Shown here one piece after another: positions 1 to 12,901 of a DNA stretch of 64,000 nt. The notes under the pieces are model-generated. The model had not been told where the DNA came from and did no database searches. It worked only from the letters and a program-made list of their open reading frames with translations. A program made the translations under genes and the position numbers. The stretch is from contig OW121857.1 of assembly GCA_933228895.1 (NCBI GenBank), forward strand, positions 6,014,001-6,078,000, read 5' to 3'. Source of the stretch: Platycnemis pennipes (Eukaryota; Arthropoda; Insecta; Odonata; Platycnemididae). Each line of letters opens with the position of its first letter. Position 1 is the first letter of the stretch.

Positions 1-45
1 TGATCTTCACCCCCTGCCACATACCCTCCTAGATGTAGATGTAAG
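1..45 (+). mobile_element. 3' end of a family A non-LTR retrotransposon (cut by window edge)
   Basis: The first bases are the terminal part of the family A LINE 3' UTR (TGATCTTCACCCCCTGCCAC, then a short ACCCTC stretch) running straight into a GATGTA repeat tail. The middle of the terminal hairpin is missing compared with the copies ending at 8729 and 60207. The rest of the element lies outside the window. Confidence 0.7.
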
Positions 46-1949
46 CGTCCTCGAATTTTTCGATTAATTATTTGTGCATAGTTACCATCATGACACGCCG
101 AGTGTGACCTGAATTACTAATTTCATTTCGTGTTTCGGGTCTTGCCTATATTCTATGGTCCAGAGACACAGAGTGAGATCCGCCAACTGCATCACTGAAC
201 ACGACCCCTACCCGATCTCTCTATTATTTTGGTGTTATCTCTCTTTTCCCTCTAATATTTCAATCCGCAGGACTGTTTGCAAGTGCTCCTCATGGCTCAC
301 CACGTAAAGCCCGTTGCTCCTCTGTGAATGGTTGACTTTCATTCAGCGACTAATGACACCGAGTGGCCTTAATTGCGCTTTTCATCACCTCGCTTCTGGC
401 TCCATGTAAATGAACCTCTCTGATTCACGTCCAAAAAATATTAGGAACTCCTCTCATGTGCTTTAAACTAGTCCACTTATTAATTTATAAGTACCGCGTT
501 CTATCTATCCACATGAATACCCTCATTTTCATGTTTTTTATCGATCAAAAAACGCTTGGTGAAGCTTTATTGCTTGGCAAACCTTAAGTTTATCATAACT
601 TAGTTTATTTTGGCATTGAAAGTTTAGAATAATTGTGTTCAGTAGATGGTCATAACTTAAACCTGACGGAAAGAAAGCACTGCTAATTTATATTTTGATT
701 GCTGCAAATAAGGAAAATAAATTAAGATAGCCTTTGATTGGTCCAGCAACAGACTCGTGTGATTTTCTTTATACATTCATATACCTTATTTTCAGAGCAT
801 TTATCATAAGATGCGTCGCATTTATTGAGATGAAGGGACCTTGAAGGAGGGAAAACATTGCTTCTGCATCTAATTAGGTTCTGCCGACGGAAACCCGCGC
901 AATGAAGGCTATGTTTCTCTCTAAGTTTCAATTTCTTTCAGCCGTGGCTGCGAGCGTGAATATCGCTATCCAAGTCGCGCGCAGTCTTTCGCTTTGGGTC
1001 TTTTTTTTCAAAGCAAATGGAAAGCAGTTGCTAAATTGGAATGCATGAACGTGGAGGTCCAAAAGGCGACTCGGACTTGATGGGAATGAAAATTCCTGCT
1101 CGAACTGCGGGCGTTAGTCCTCGTTGCGAAATGCTCCGGGAAATCACTGTCCTAATTTCGCCCGCTTCCCATCTCTCCGTGGCATCCCCGGCCACTTAAC
1201 TTCACACCTCAGTTTCGCTCCGGAATATTTTTTTCCACTTCTTTTTGCTCCGCCGTATCTCGTCAGCACCAGCTCGCTGGATAAGTAGGAAGCCTCGGAA
1301 AAATCGGTCTGGAAGGAGTAGTTCCCAATTACCACATCCGAGGACGCCCCAATCGCTCCGCGAGGGCGAGGCAAGGCTAATTGGTTGGTTCGGCCCCTTC
1401 CCGACAGGCAGCAGTCCATTGGTTTCCGCCGAGGGATTCTCAGCTGCCGAAAGCGTCTTGCCGTCAGTTTTTTTTCCCTCTTCCTTCAAACTTAATTTCT
1501 TTCTCGCCCACGTGAACGGAATTATTTTTTTTGTGAGGTCAGCCCGTTATTTCCTTCTGGAGAGAAAAAAGGTGCAAGTGAAGTATGTTGCGAGAGAGAA
1601 TGGGAAACTGTGGGTGTAAAAATTGCTCGCTAATTTAATTTGTTAGCCGATTCCCAGATGTATCTTGTATTTATTTTCCAGTAAATTGTTTGCGTAGAGA
1701 CTCAGATGTGTTTTCTGACAGTAGACACCCTACAAAATGCGTGTTCCTTTTCTTTGGTAATTCACAACATTCACAAAGTGAAGGCAGTAGTTACATTTCC
1801 ATTAGTTTTTTTAAAAACTGTCACTGACGCTTCAAGGAACTATACAATGCTAGGCAAAGACAATGCAGTAATTTGAAGTAGTTTTTAAGCCATCAAAGCA
1901 TTCTTTCACTCATTAATGATTTTTGACACATGGTCTTTCAAACACATAC
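46..1949. other. gene-free stretch
   Basis: No gene or repeat is recognised. It is AT-rich except for a moderately GC-rich patch at about 1140-1480. That patch gives overlapping open frames on both strands (for example 1245-1619 plus and 1144-1489 minus). The frames contradict one another and match no family I know, so they are treated as chance. Confidence 0.5.
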
Positions 1950-2672
1950 GTTAAATAATGGTAAACTGGGATTAATCAAAAGAGTACTGGGTAAATGTGA
2001 CAATCATGTACGAGAATTCAGCTACTTTTCCCTTGTTATACCTCATTTGGAATATTCTGCCAGTGTATGGGATCCCTACCATATCGGTATAAATAACGAA
2101 CTTGAACGTTTGCAGCGAATATCGGCAATATTTGTAAAGGGACGGTACGATAACCTTATTAGCGTAACCAGTCTATTGAATGAATTAAATAGGGAATCAT
2201 AGTCAGATCGCAGATTGAAATTTATACTTGATCTCTTAAATTAATTCCAAGACAATATTTTCAGTGATGACGTACAAATAGTTTGCTGACCCCAACTTAC
2301 TATGGCAGACTGGACCATGATGGCAAAATTAGAGAAATTGATTGCCGAACTGACAGATTCAAAATGTCCTTTTTCCCTCGCACAATTAGAGATATGAATA
2401 ACGGTAAATATGTCCAATCGGAGGTAGCAATGGATAGCATTGGTAGCTGCATGTTGGTATGAGTACTTAAAGCTAACCCTACCAACAGAATATTTTTGCA
2501 CGTTTGATTTGCAATTTCTATCTTTTTTCAATAGTGATGTTCTGACAAGCATATAAATACTAATACTTTTTAATGCTTGATATGTAGTGCATGTTTGGTG
2601 AGAAATCACCCCCGGCCACATACCTTTGTTCTGGCTTGCAGGCTATTATGTAGATGTAGATTAATGATTTTA
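1950..2672 (+). mobile_element. Family B non-LTR retrotransposon, 5'-truncated
   Basis: The frame from about 1960 to 2202 encodes the C-terminal region of a CR1/Jockey-type LINE polyprotein: LGLIKRVLGKC, then HLEYSASVWDPY and ELERLQRISAIFVKGRYDNL. After a stop at 2200 the homology continues in pieces (QLTMADWTMM, AELTDSKCPF). The 3' UTR and the terminal TATTATGTAGATGTAGATTA follow. Closely similar copies lie at 19009 and 26391 on the same strand. The reverse-transcriptase domain is absent, as expected from 5' truncation during target-primed reverse transcription. Stops and frame breaks show it is dead. Confidence 0.85.
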
Positions 2673-3883
2673 AAGGGCAAAGCATGAAGGATAGGGAAAA
2701 ATTGGTTTTAATGACTTGACGAAACATTCGCCACCTTTCTGCAGGCATTGTTCTGTCGAGAATTTTTCCTGAGGTCAAGAATTAGCGAGGACATGAATAA
2801 TATGAATTCTGCATCCAAGCCTGTATGAATGAAACCATCTTACGAATTTAGGAAATATCGACAAGGCCCAGAAATTCCGAAGGTGCAATTCCTCCTCTTT
2901 CCTCCAGTAACAGCTCCATCCACACGCTGCGAATTTTCTCTGAGACAACCACAACATTACCCGGGGCGTTATTCCTTTTTTTATTGGACGAATCCGGAAC
3001 AGCGAAGATTACTTTGCGGCAACGAGAAAATGGATTGCGTAGTTACGGGATTAACGTGGGCTAAACTTCTGGGAATATTTTACCATTAGTTATTAAGTAA
3101 TGAACCTGCGATGCGGAGCGAATGGATTACGTGGATATTCGTCTGTGGCGGCCAACGGAAGTAATGCCTTGCAAAAGTAAGGAGAGGAAGTATGATTTAA
3201 CTCTTTACCGGTGAACAATAGTCGTGAAGTCTTCTTTTTGGATCAACTGACTAACGAAGACATTGAAAACCGGCTGAAGAAGGAAAACTTTAAACGCGAA
3301 TCCGGGTATAAAATCAGCAATACTTGGAATTTCATTTTGAAAAGGATAAGAAGTTTAAGAGCTAAGCCTTTGAATAAACGGTCTCCAGAGTCAACAATCG
3401 GCCCTGCACCAAAAACAAGAGAAAGAGCTTGGGTATATAGGGCGGCTGAATAATTACCTTGATAAAATTTGATATTACCACTCTTGCCTTGAGAATAGGT
3501 GACGAGTTGTTTCCTAAAACTCGGCAAACATGTACAATTTAAACCGGTTGAGGCCCATAAAGGTTTCGTGAAAAGAGAGGAAGGAATAGAGGTAGAGGAA
3601 TCGCAAATGTATTGGCTTTGCGTATCTGAAGCAACTCGTGCTCATATTGAGGAATGGACATCTGATATTTTTCGTTAAGTGAAAAATATTTCATGTCCAA
3701 CATTGCAGCTACGATCGCGATGATCTTGAGCTCCAGTGAAGTGAACTGGAACAGTTTGAAGGATATTAGAGTAGAAATAGCTTAAATAAAGCAGACTTAA
3801 AATGTAGTATTGGGGAATGGGTTTTGCGAGAGAGAATCGAGGCATAGGAAATAATAATTGAAAAAACTGAAGTAGCGTCATCC
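2673..3883. other. gene-free stretch
   Basis: Nothing is recognised. Short open frames at 2829-3089 (plus), 3211-3453 (plus) and 3243-3527 (minus) overlap on opposite strands and carry no motif I recognise. Confidence 0.5.
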
Positions 3884-4485
3884 ACATCTACATAATACCC
3901 TGCAAGCCAACATAAAGGTGTGTGGCAGGGGGTGAAAATCACCAACCATGCACTACATATCATGCATAAAAATGGATTGGTATTTTTATGCTGTTCTAAA
4001 CTACACTAATTAAGAAAAGATAAAAATAGCAAAGCAAACATACAAAAACATGCTGTAGTTGGGTTAGCTTCAAGTCCTTATACCAACATGCTGCTACCAA
4101 TGTTATTACAGCTACCATTATTATTGCTACACTCGTACTGGATATATTCACTGTTATTCATATCCCTAATTGTACGAGGAAAAAAGGTCATTTGGAATCT
4201 GTCAGTTCGGCAATCTATTTCTCTAATTTTGTAATCATGGTCCAGTCTACCATAGTAAGTTGGGGTTCGCAAAATATTTTTAACATTATCACTGAAAATA
4301 TGGTCTTGGAATTTGTTTAAGAGATTAAATCAAAATTTCAACCTTCGATCTGACAAGGATTCCCAAGTTAATTCATTTAATAGACTGGGTACGCTAATAA
4401 GGTTATCGTACCGTCCTTTCACAAAACTTGCCGATCTTCGCTGCATAAGTTCAAGTTCATTATTTAGACCGATTTCGTAGGGATC
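3884..4485 (-). mobile_element. Family B non-LTR retrotransposon, 5'-truncated (minus)
   Basis: Read on the minus strand, it ends at about 3884 in the family tail (CATCTACATAATACCCTGCA on the plus strand, then the GTGTGGCAGGGGGTG hairpin arm). The 4078-4272 minus frame encodes the family B C-terminus (TPTYYGRLDHDYKIREIDCR, then TDRFQMTFFPRTIRDMNN). Homology runs to the 'ELERVQRRSARFVKGRYDN' part at about 4370-4480 and then stops, so only the last part of the polyprotein plus the 3' UTR survives. Frames are broken by small indels. Confidence 0.85.
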
Positions 4486-5264
4486 ATTTCTTCTGGCTCT
4501 GAAATAAGTAAAATGTTATCGAAAACACTTAGGTTTTAGCTAAAGGAATGTTAAGTTTCTGATTTGAAGTTACCTATTTCATGGGATTCTGAGATTTCCT
4601 TCTTAGATGTAAGGAAGAAAGTGTCTGCCTTGGTTTACAATATCATCGCCACAATGCTAGAGTACATTCGTGACTGAGAATACAAATGCCGTTTTAAATT
4701 CCCTGTGCTCGGAATGTCACCCAGCAGGTTATAACATTGGTTTATTATCCAATATTCAACCGAAGGAATGAGGATAGCGGTACATATCGATAAAATACTC
4801 GGAAATCCATCCTCCGACCCTTACCAGGATGGGGAAACGTACCCACACGTATCATTCTCTGGGATTTGAAATCGTGCAGTGCAAAACCCACGCCAGGCAT
4901 ATTGAACAGGTCGAAGTTCTTATCTCGGGCGACGCGACGGCCTAGTGCTTCGAAGAATGAACCGGGGAAGCTTCTGCGGGAGCAGTGAACTCCCCCCAAG
5001 GAATACACCCGAGCGCCGCATTCGAAAAAAATAAACGGAATGGAGACCATGGCCCGCGTTTCTTACGAGCGGCTTACACCCGACTCGCTTAATTTTATTT
5101 GCACCGTACTTACTTTTCTCCGTCGCATTTTTTCAAAGCGCGAAGGCGAGGAAGCCTGATTGCGTTGTTATTCCCTCAAAAAAATATGCAGCCACCTTCA
5201 GAGGCGACCATTAATGCTCTGTGAGTCTCTCACCTGGCAGGGAGATGCAAAATGATGAGATAGT
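4486..5264. other. gene-free stretch
   Basis: No gene is recognised. A 101-codon minus-strand frame at 4745-5050 lies in a slightly GC-richer patch. It has no recognisable domain and no supporting repeat. Confidence 0.45.
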
Positions 5265-6415
5265 ATTCTACATCTACATCTACACGATACCTTGCGAGCC
5301 ATTGCGAGGGTATGTGGCAGGGGGTTAAGATCACCATGCATGCACTACTAACCTGCAAACTATAGGGTCTCATGCAACTAGATTGTTAGTATATATAGTA
5401 TTTAAGAGATTAATACATGCATCATGTACTACAGACAACTCAAAAATATTTCCCCTACCTTTGCTATGCTACCTATTCTGTTCTCCTATAGTACGGAGGA
5501 AAAATGCCATTTTGAATCTATCAGTACCACAATCTATCTCTCTAATCTTATTTATCTGGTCGAATTTAGCATAATACGCTGATTTTTTAAATACGTGCCT
5601 AACATATTCAGTAAAGCTATCCGATTGAAATTTCTCTAATAGATTTAATCTGTACTTAAACCTACCATCTGATAATGACTCCCACCCTAATTCCTGTATA
5701 AATTCTGAAACACTACTCAACCTACCGTAACACCATTTAACGAACCTAGCTGCTCTACGCTGCACACTGTCTAGTTCTCTGATCAAACCTAATTCATTCG
5801 GATCTTATACACTGGCTACATACTCAAGGCCTAACTAGTGATAAGTAACATCGCTCTTTTGTCTTCTCATCACATTTCCCAAGTACTCTTTTTATAAATT
5901 CTAGCTTTCTCTTCGCTCGGAAGCATATTTCCCGGATATGTCTTCCCCATGATAAATATTTAGTGATTGTTACACCTATATACCTAACTGTTTCAACACC
6001 TTCGATCTTAGTGTTATTAATTTCATAGAATCGCTCTATCAAATTATTCCTTCTCCAAAAATTGATAGCTACACACTTTTTAAGTTCTACCTGCCATTTG
6101 TCGCATCACTCTTTAATTGCATTTAAATCCTTACTAAGCGATTTCCTGTCTTCTTCTTTTGATACACCCCTATGCACTATCGCATCGTCTGCAAAAAGTC
6201 TAAGCTTACTACTAACTATGGTACCGAAATCGTTTATGTGTAAAAGAAATAGAAACGGACCTACTACGCTACCTTGGGGAACTCCCTATGTGACTTTATT
6301 GTGTCCAACATGATAAAATTTATGACAACCCTCTGCTCTCGCCCACTTAAGAATTCTTTTACCTAACATGCAACGTCACTATATATATAAAACTCTCTAA
6401 TTTCAAGATTAATTT
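5265..6415 (-). mobile_element. Family A non-LTR retrotransposon with RT C-terminal half (minus)
   Basis: This is the longest minus-strand family A copy. The tail and hairpin are at 5265-5330. Reading upward, the 5469-5786 frame gives the C-terminus (ELDSVQRRAARFVKWCYGRL, then IQELGWESLSDGRFKYRLNL). The 5824-6042 frame gives YIGVTITKYLSWGRHIREIC. The reverse-transcriptase catalytic motif FADD is present at about 6186-6200 (minus), preceded by a motif-B relic and LLFLLHIND at about 6240-6290. Homology to the better RT copy at 48885 runs to about 6415 and then stops (5' truncation). Several stops and frameshifts separate the pieces. Confidence 0.88.
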
Positions 6416-7464
6416 TATTAATATTAGTACATCTTATTAGTATTAGTTTTTTTTGTATATATAGTATTCAGGCAAGGGAACAGAGAAAGAGAAGCTTTTG
6501 TGGTCCACGATCTCGGTTGTTCAGTCTAAGAATCAACATTCCAAACGTTTCTGAAAAGCGTACGATTATTAACTCATCGGATTGCAACTGGACACAGTTC
6601 ATTATGCGCTCGAAACTAGTGCATTTATATGAGTTCTCCCGACCACTTATATTTCTTTAATGCAAGCACCTCATCATATCACTTTGGTTACTAAATTTTA
6701 ATAAGATTTTCCTGTTTCCGAAGGTGCCGTTCTGTTGACAATACGAATTAAATAGAAGCCTGCCACTAGCATGCCTGCGCAGATCTTTAGAATTGAGTTA
6801 TTTCATTTTAGAAAATATAACGCGTCATCTTTCTGCGTACTGTTATAGTCTTCAGTGTTTTACTGAATACTATTTATAGGTAGAGGGATATTTTAGATGG
6901 TAATATTTCATTCAATCCGTCAGGAATTTTGTCGGTATCTGTCGGTATCTGAAATTGGTTGATACCCATACTTTTTAATTGAAGCTCTATTACGTGACAT
7001 TACGTGAATTTCGGGCATTAGGTGAATATTGGGGTATGGCAATGATTGAAGTGCGTACTCAAGATTCATCCATGATGACTTTTGGCAAGGGTGTTGCAGT
7101 GCGGCGTAAGCTTGGAATTGTTTTTTTATATCTGTAACTAGGCACTACTTACAAAACTTAATTGTCATTTTCCATTTATGTCTTCATCCTAAGTAATTGA
7201 AAATACACGCAATAATCTAAGTAAGCATAAATCTAAATTCTCTTGGCATCACTATTATCCAGAATGCTTCAATTAGGAAATTATTCTTGAATCTTAGACG
7301 TTTGCCTATTTTTCAGAACGCATAGCTCAGTATTCAACATTATATTATCCAGGAAGTGGATGTTGTATCTTTTGGTCCTCTTGCCCATGCCTTAATAAAC
7401 AGGAGACGCTGCTAACTTGTTCACTGGATCTTTCACACTCGTCGCTCCCGAGTGAAAAGCAGAA
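6416..7464. other. gene-free AT-rich stretch
   Basis: Nothing is recognised. The only local feature is a small direct duplication, TTTGTCGGTATCTGTCGGTATCTG, split here as the unit GTCGGTATCT repeated at about 6931-6952. Confidence 0.5.
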
Positions 7465-7735
7465 AACGTTCTGTTTTTTCTGCTGAATATATTCTCTTTA
7501 GGTCAAGTAGTTCCTAGCTTCATCATCAGGTACAAAGATCAAGGTATTTTTATCCAAACCTAAATCATGGTGTTTTTTTAAACCTAGTTAAAACAAGGTG
7601 GGGGAAGTTCCCATTATGCTTGTACCTGATGATGACGCAGAAGTGCTGAAACTAGTTGCCCTAACGAAAATAAATTCGGTGGAAACTTGGAAAGTTTTTT
7701 CCTTCTCTCACAGAAATGGACTTCCACATAGTCGA
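7465..7735. repeat. Imperfect inverted repeat resembling Penelope-like 3' ends head to head
   Basis: The right arm starts at 7622 (GTACCTGATGATGACGCAGA) and continues through GAAACTAGTTG, CCTAACGAAAATAAATTC and GGTGGAAACTTGGAAAG. The left arm at about 7465-7533 is its imperfect reverse complement (TTCATCATCAGGTAC at 7519-7533, with matching 'AGTAGTT', 'TTTAGG' and 'GAATATATTCTC' blocks further out). About 88 bp separate the arms. The layout 'TGATGATGA, GAAAC, AATAAA, GGTGGAA' is typical of Penelope-like 3' UTRs, which is inference. There is no coding sequence here. Confidence 0.5.
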
Positions 7736-7893
7736 GCTTAAAACTTTCGCACTCATCGCTTCCCTCGATTCTACTCAACTGAGGGCAATTGATCTCTTAA
7801 AGGTTGGATTTCCTCGCCGCGCTTTCCAGCGCTGGCCGGCAACGTTCCCGTTCCTTTCCATCGATTTCCATCCATGACATTTAGAACTCAACC

Positions 7894-8729
7894 TTAAAAG
7901 ATGTGTAGCTATCAATTTTTGGAGGAGGAATAATTCGATGGAGCGATCCTATGAAATTAATAACACGAAAAAATCGAAAGCGTTGAAACCGTTAGGTATT
8001 TGGGTGTAACAATCACTAAAGATTTGTCGTGGAGAAGACACATCCGGGAAATATGCGGCCGAGCGAAGAGAAAGCTAGGATTTATAAAAAGAGTACTTGG
8101 GAAATGTGATGAGAAGACAAAAGAGCGATGCTACTTTTCACTAGTTAGGCCCCACCTTGAGTATGCAGCCAGTGTATGGGATCCTAATGAATTAGGTTTG
8201 ATGAGAGAACTAGACAGTGTGCAGCGTAGAGCAGCTAGGTTCGTCAAAAGGTGTTACGATAGGTTGAGTAGTGTATCAGAATTAATACAAGAATTAGGGT
8301 GGAAATCATTATCAGATGGTAAGTTTAAGCACAGATTAAATCAATTAGAGATATTTCAATCGGATAGCTTACGGAAGATGTTAGGCACATATTTAAAAAA
8401 AACCAGCGTATTATGCTAAATTCGACTAGATAAATACGATTAGAGAGATAGATTGTCGTACCGATAGATTCAAAATGGCATTTTCCCCGAACTATAAAGG
8501 AACAGAATAGGCAGCATAGCAAAGGGATAGGTAGGGGAAATTTTTTAGAGTAGTCTGTAGTGCATGATGCATGTATTAATCCCTCAAATACTATAGATAC
8601 CAACAATCTAGTGGCATGAGTCCCTATAGTTGCTTGTTTGCATGACGGTAGTGCATGCTTGGTGATCTTCACCCCCTGCCACACACCCTCGCGGTGGCTT
8701 GCAGGGTACCGTGTAGATGTAGATCGACT
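7894..8729 (+). mobile_element. Family A non-LTR retrotransposon, 5'-truncated
   Basis: It starts inside the polyprotein (AINFWRRNNS at about 7907), shifts frame near 7970, then gives a 139-codon frame at 8000-8419: GVTITKDLSWRRHIREICGR, FIKRVLGKCDEKTKERCYFS, ASVWDPNELG and LDSVQRRAARFVKRCYDRLS. A frameshift in an A-run at about 8395-8403 precedes the last coding block. The 3' UTR and hairpin (8670-8710) run into GTGTAGATGTAGAT at 8729. The RT domain is missing. This is one of the cleanest family A 3' halves in the window, with the 59511 copy. Confidence 0.9.
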
Positions 8730-9260
8730 CCCTTTAATGCGGGACCGAGCGTCTTGTCGTGCATCGTGACTCGCGGTGTCTACGGAGAGACCCGAGGAGG
8801 AGTTTGCTGGTATCTGAAGCTCGTGGAAGTTGCGCTGGGATGCGGAAAGGGTGGAAGAAGCGGAGAAGCATTGTGGAGTTGGCAAGGAGCCACGGCTGGG
8901 TTGAACAAACGAGGCATATGTTCCCTGGGCCACCGCGGTCTCCAGGGGACTCCCGTCCGCAAATCCCATTCCAAACCCAGATGCGACCGGAGGAAGGAGG
9001 AGGGGGGGAACAGACGCCCCTGGGCTCCCCCCCCCCTCCCTATGCTCATCCTTTTCGATCTCTCGAGCCGAAAATCGATAATCCGCGAGGGAGACTTCGA
9101 GTCGGGGTCTCTCTGACACAAGGGACGTGTGGGAAATGAGCGATCGGCGTGAACTTCATTTTAATTCGCCCCATCGTAGTGGGGCTCGATACGGCTCTCG
9201 AACGACTGTTGTAATTCAGGACGTGCCTGGGGGGGATCTTGAAAGCCCTCAGTGCAGACT
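8730..9260. other. GC-rich patch without a recognisable gene
   Basis: A sharply GC-rich, CpG-containing segment abuts the LINE tail. It includes a C-run interrupted by single T at about 9028-9044. Open frames exist in several registers on both strands (8655-9116 and 8759-9139 plus, 8325-9119 minus), as expected from low stop-codon density. The long minus frame also crosses the plus-strand LINE and so cannot be an ordinary gene. A CpG-island promoter or an old GC-rich repeat are both possible. Confidence 0.4.
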
Positions 9261-12200
9261 GCGCCCGAAATATGACAATTCGGTCACGTTGAGCAATGAA
9301 TTTTTATGAAGAATTCCCAATCTCAGGCGGTGCCCAGCACCACTATGCCAAAGAGATGAAGGCGCTTATACGGAACAATTAGTAGCAGTAGTAGTAGTTT
9401 CAATTCTTGTATTGCGTCGATGGCTAAGGTTATTTTGTACCTTGTTAAAATTGACGAGTAGGCAAATAGTAAGAATAAAATATTATAAATATATAAATGC
9501 AAAAATTTATAATTAACTAAAAATAGAAATTTCCTTCAAAAAGGAAAGAAACGATTCAGATACTCCATGTATGGAACATACAGTAGAGAAATTCTCTGTT
9601 GAAACAAAATTTATTGTGAAATGTCTTGCTTGGAATGATTCGCTATCTCTATGGTAGAAAATACCTGTGGAACTTAAGTTTCTAAAATTTCTTCCATAAT
9701 AATTATGAGGCAGGTTTAAAAAAAAGAATGATGGGCCTTATTTTTTGAGCCATTTTACTATGATCCCACTTAATTACACTATTATATGTCATACTGAAAT
9801 GGGCGTTCACCCGGTCGAAATCATAGTGTGCCTGCGGAAGATACACTCATCCCACTAAAATCATATTGTATTAATGGGAAATACAATAGTATACTACAGT
9901 ACTTTAATATTGGTGTATATTTGCAGCAAAATCTTCTCTTCCTGTAAAAAGGAAATTCATTATCAAATGTTCTTCTTGTGTATGAACCCTTATTACTGCT
10001 GTTCTAGTTTTGCGGTGAAATAATCATCTCATGTATGCAAAAGGAAATAGTAAAATTTTGAGACGCATTTACTGGTATCAATAATCAATAGCATGATCTG
10101 CAAAATGCTTTTAATTGCTAAAATGATGAGGAACTCACTTTTAAAAATATAGTATGTTCTTCAGCAGTGGAAAAATATTTGTCCGACAAATTTCAAATCA
10201 AAAGAGTTAATGACGTATTTTCCTTAAAAAAAGTGCGTAATAATTATTAGTTATAGTTTACTACTAGCAGTAGGTACGTCGTATGTGCTATCATTTTTAG
10301 TGCTTGATTGACGTTATTAGATTCGCAAAATAAATTCAAATCATGTGGTCGAGGACACAGTAAATTGTTGAGGTTAAGACTAATTTGGAATTACGGAAGT
10401 AAATCTTATTAAGCAAGAGGTCACAGGCAAAGCTTCGAATCTAAGAGACTAGTGGTATTGTGTACCGTCCGTATACGTCACTTGGACTATGAATCACACG
10501 ATCAGTTTAAGGTTTCTTGCATATCTCCTTGAAGTGGTAATAAAAACTTTACTTCCGTGTTCGCTTAGTGTGCATACGCTGGCAATTACTGCATGGAAAT
10601 ATGGGGCAGGGAAGTATATATCGTTCTTTAGTTATCTTATTGCCGTTTGACCCCGCATAGCAGTAGTACCCAAAAACATTGTCATTATTTAAGAGGGAAT
10701 ATCTGGCTGGCATTAATTTACTGAATCATTAAATAATAAGCGTTTATCACCATCGAATGATAGTATTTTATGGTGCTACGGAAAGATATTGAGATTTTGT
10801 GAATGAATTAATCGGCATTGAATAAACAATAATAGGCTTTTATCATTTCGATACATTTTAGCGTCAGCACCAATTAAAACAGTAACGTGAAAAGGAATGC
10901 AAAATAATGCAAAATATTTTGAACTTATTCATATTTATTCTACTTGCTTACGGAATGACGTCAGCAGAATATTTTATTAATATTTTTCTCTAAAGGCTTC
11001 CGATTGGGGTTCTGGCAATCAAGCATGATGTTCTATGAATTTTAAATTAGAGTATGTGATGTTTTTGATGAAAATATAGTAGTCTGGGTAAAAAGGAAAT
11101 CGAGCACATTTTCTTCGTACGGAAATCAGCTAATGGATTCCTGATTAGGCCAAAAAAACTGAGCCTCGAGAAATTTAGTCGAATGAGCGAGCATCAGCGA
11201 TATATCTGGGGCCAACTCATTCAAATCATGGCAAACTGTTTGCCGATCATAGCAGACGGTGCATGAAATTGAAGCCGGGGCGGCGTTTTGCTCGCCGAAC
11301 ACGAAAGAAGCCTCTCTCATCTACCCCAGCTCGGATGGGAGCAAAAACTGCTTAAAAAAAACCAAAAAATTAGACCCTAAGGGTCCAGTCAATTAACCGC
11401 AGAGCATTAGATCCCTGGAACCCACTTAACTGGAGTCAAACGCCTGATTATTCAACGCTTAAAGGGATCTTAGTGTTTGTCTTCGCAATCAGCTGGGGAA
11501 AACTACATTTCCTACGGCTGGTTTATTGCAATTTGCCCCAATCTATGCTTAACAAGAATATGCTAACCTTTGCGTATAAGTACTAATTATCAAGTCCATA
11601 GCTTTAATCTAAAAAATAGTCTAATTTTAGAGTTTGACCTTAACTACCCAAAAATATCCTTGCGTCATCAGCTCTATCTTATGAGGGACGAATTTTAAAC
11701 CCGTAAACGTCATGCTAGAAGGAGGGAATGTTGCTCAGAACGCAGAAAAAGCCGACTGTATATTTTATAGGGTACATGGATTCCTCCTGGCATCTTGGTG
11801 CATCGCATTCAACGTTTCCATATTTGAACCTATACTTCAATTTGAACCGTATTAATTTCATGTTTATAAAAATTACGTAATTGATTGAGGAGTTTATAAT
11901 TGGTAGGAAACACTACTACACTATATTCCCAAAAAAGGCTTCCAGCATAAAAATTATAAATCTTTGATTTCTGAAAATTAATTTTTATGAAAATAAGTTA
12001 ATTTCCGTAAGTAAGAAATTTCCCAACAAAAACTGGATGTTTTTGTGACAGAGACTTAGTCACATGTAGCAAATTTCGCGCGTATAACTCTCAAAAGTAC
12101 AAAACAGCTTGTTACTTCCCATTTAGACAAGGTTTGGTCCATTGTAATATTGTTTACTTAAAGAAAAAATCAATTACCACTGCCTTATTCAGTGTGGAGT

Positions 12201-12901
12201 CGTATTTTTTGAGAAATATTACCATGCGTTTTTTTTTTCATGACACTTTGGCAGTATAGATGTTGAAGCGAGATTCATTGACCTGTATTATTTTATTCTA
12301 ATAAGATAATGAAATGTTGGTTAACTTATAAATTTTTAAAGGTTTTATTTCATCGTTGGAGAAATTAATGGGTGGAAGAATATAGATATTAAGAAACATG
12401 AACAAATAAAATGAAAATAAATATTTTATCGAAAAAAAGAATGGGAAAAGAGAACAGAAGGCATCCTTTGTGACTCACAAACATCGTGTGCGCTTCTGTA
12501 CTAAATAAGTAATTAAAAAGGTGAAAGGAGTTCCTCTATGAATTCTCCATTTTTATGATATCAGTTCATATCCTGATGTAGAGAAACTTCGATGGGAAGA
12601 ATGCGCATGGGACAGCAGTATCCGAAGGCCTGATCAAGTAGTAGTAGTAGTGTTGTTGTTTAAGGGTGCGTCGACGTCCAGGTCATTTTGCACCCATGAT
12701 CAAGGAAAGATGAGAACGATGCATGTTATTCGTGGCGTGGTGCATTTTATGGGGTTAACGGAGTTGAGAAAATAATAGCAACATGAATATAAGAGAGCAT
12801 GAGTATGGTAAATGAGATGATTCAGTGTTTTTCGAGAAAATCTAACTTTAGCGATTTAAGTACACCAGTAGGCTCCAGCACTTATAATTATGGAGTACTA
12901 G
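9261..12901. other. long AT-rich gene-free stretch
   Basis: About 3.6 kb are strongly AT-rich with no frame longer than about 64 codons. AGT trinucleotide runs sit at about 9380-9398 and 12638-12651. Each is followed, about 25-30 bp on, by a similar block (TGCGTCGATG...TTTTGTACC and TGCGTCGACG...TTTTGCACC), so an old dispersed repeat may underlie both. Nothing else is recognised. Confidence 0.5.

Noticed and set aside
1144..1619. Overlapping frames of 91-124 codons
   Set aside because: Both strands are open over the same DNA with no motif; composition effect.
8325..9119. 264-codon minus-strand open frame
   Set aside because: It runs antisense through the 3' part of a family A LINE and then a GC-rich patch with open frames in other registers. 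No domain is recognisable.
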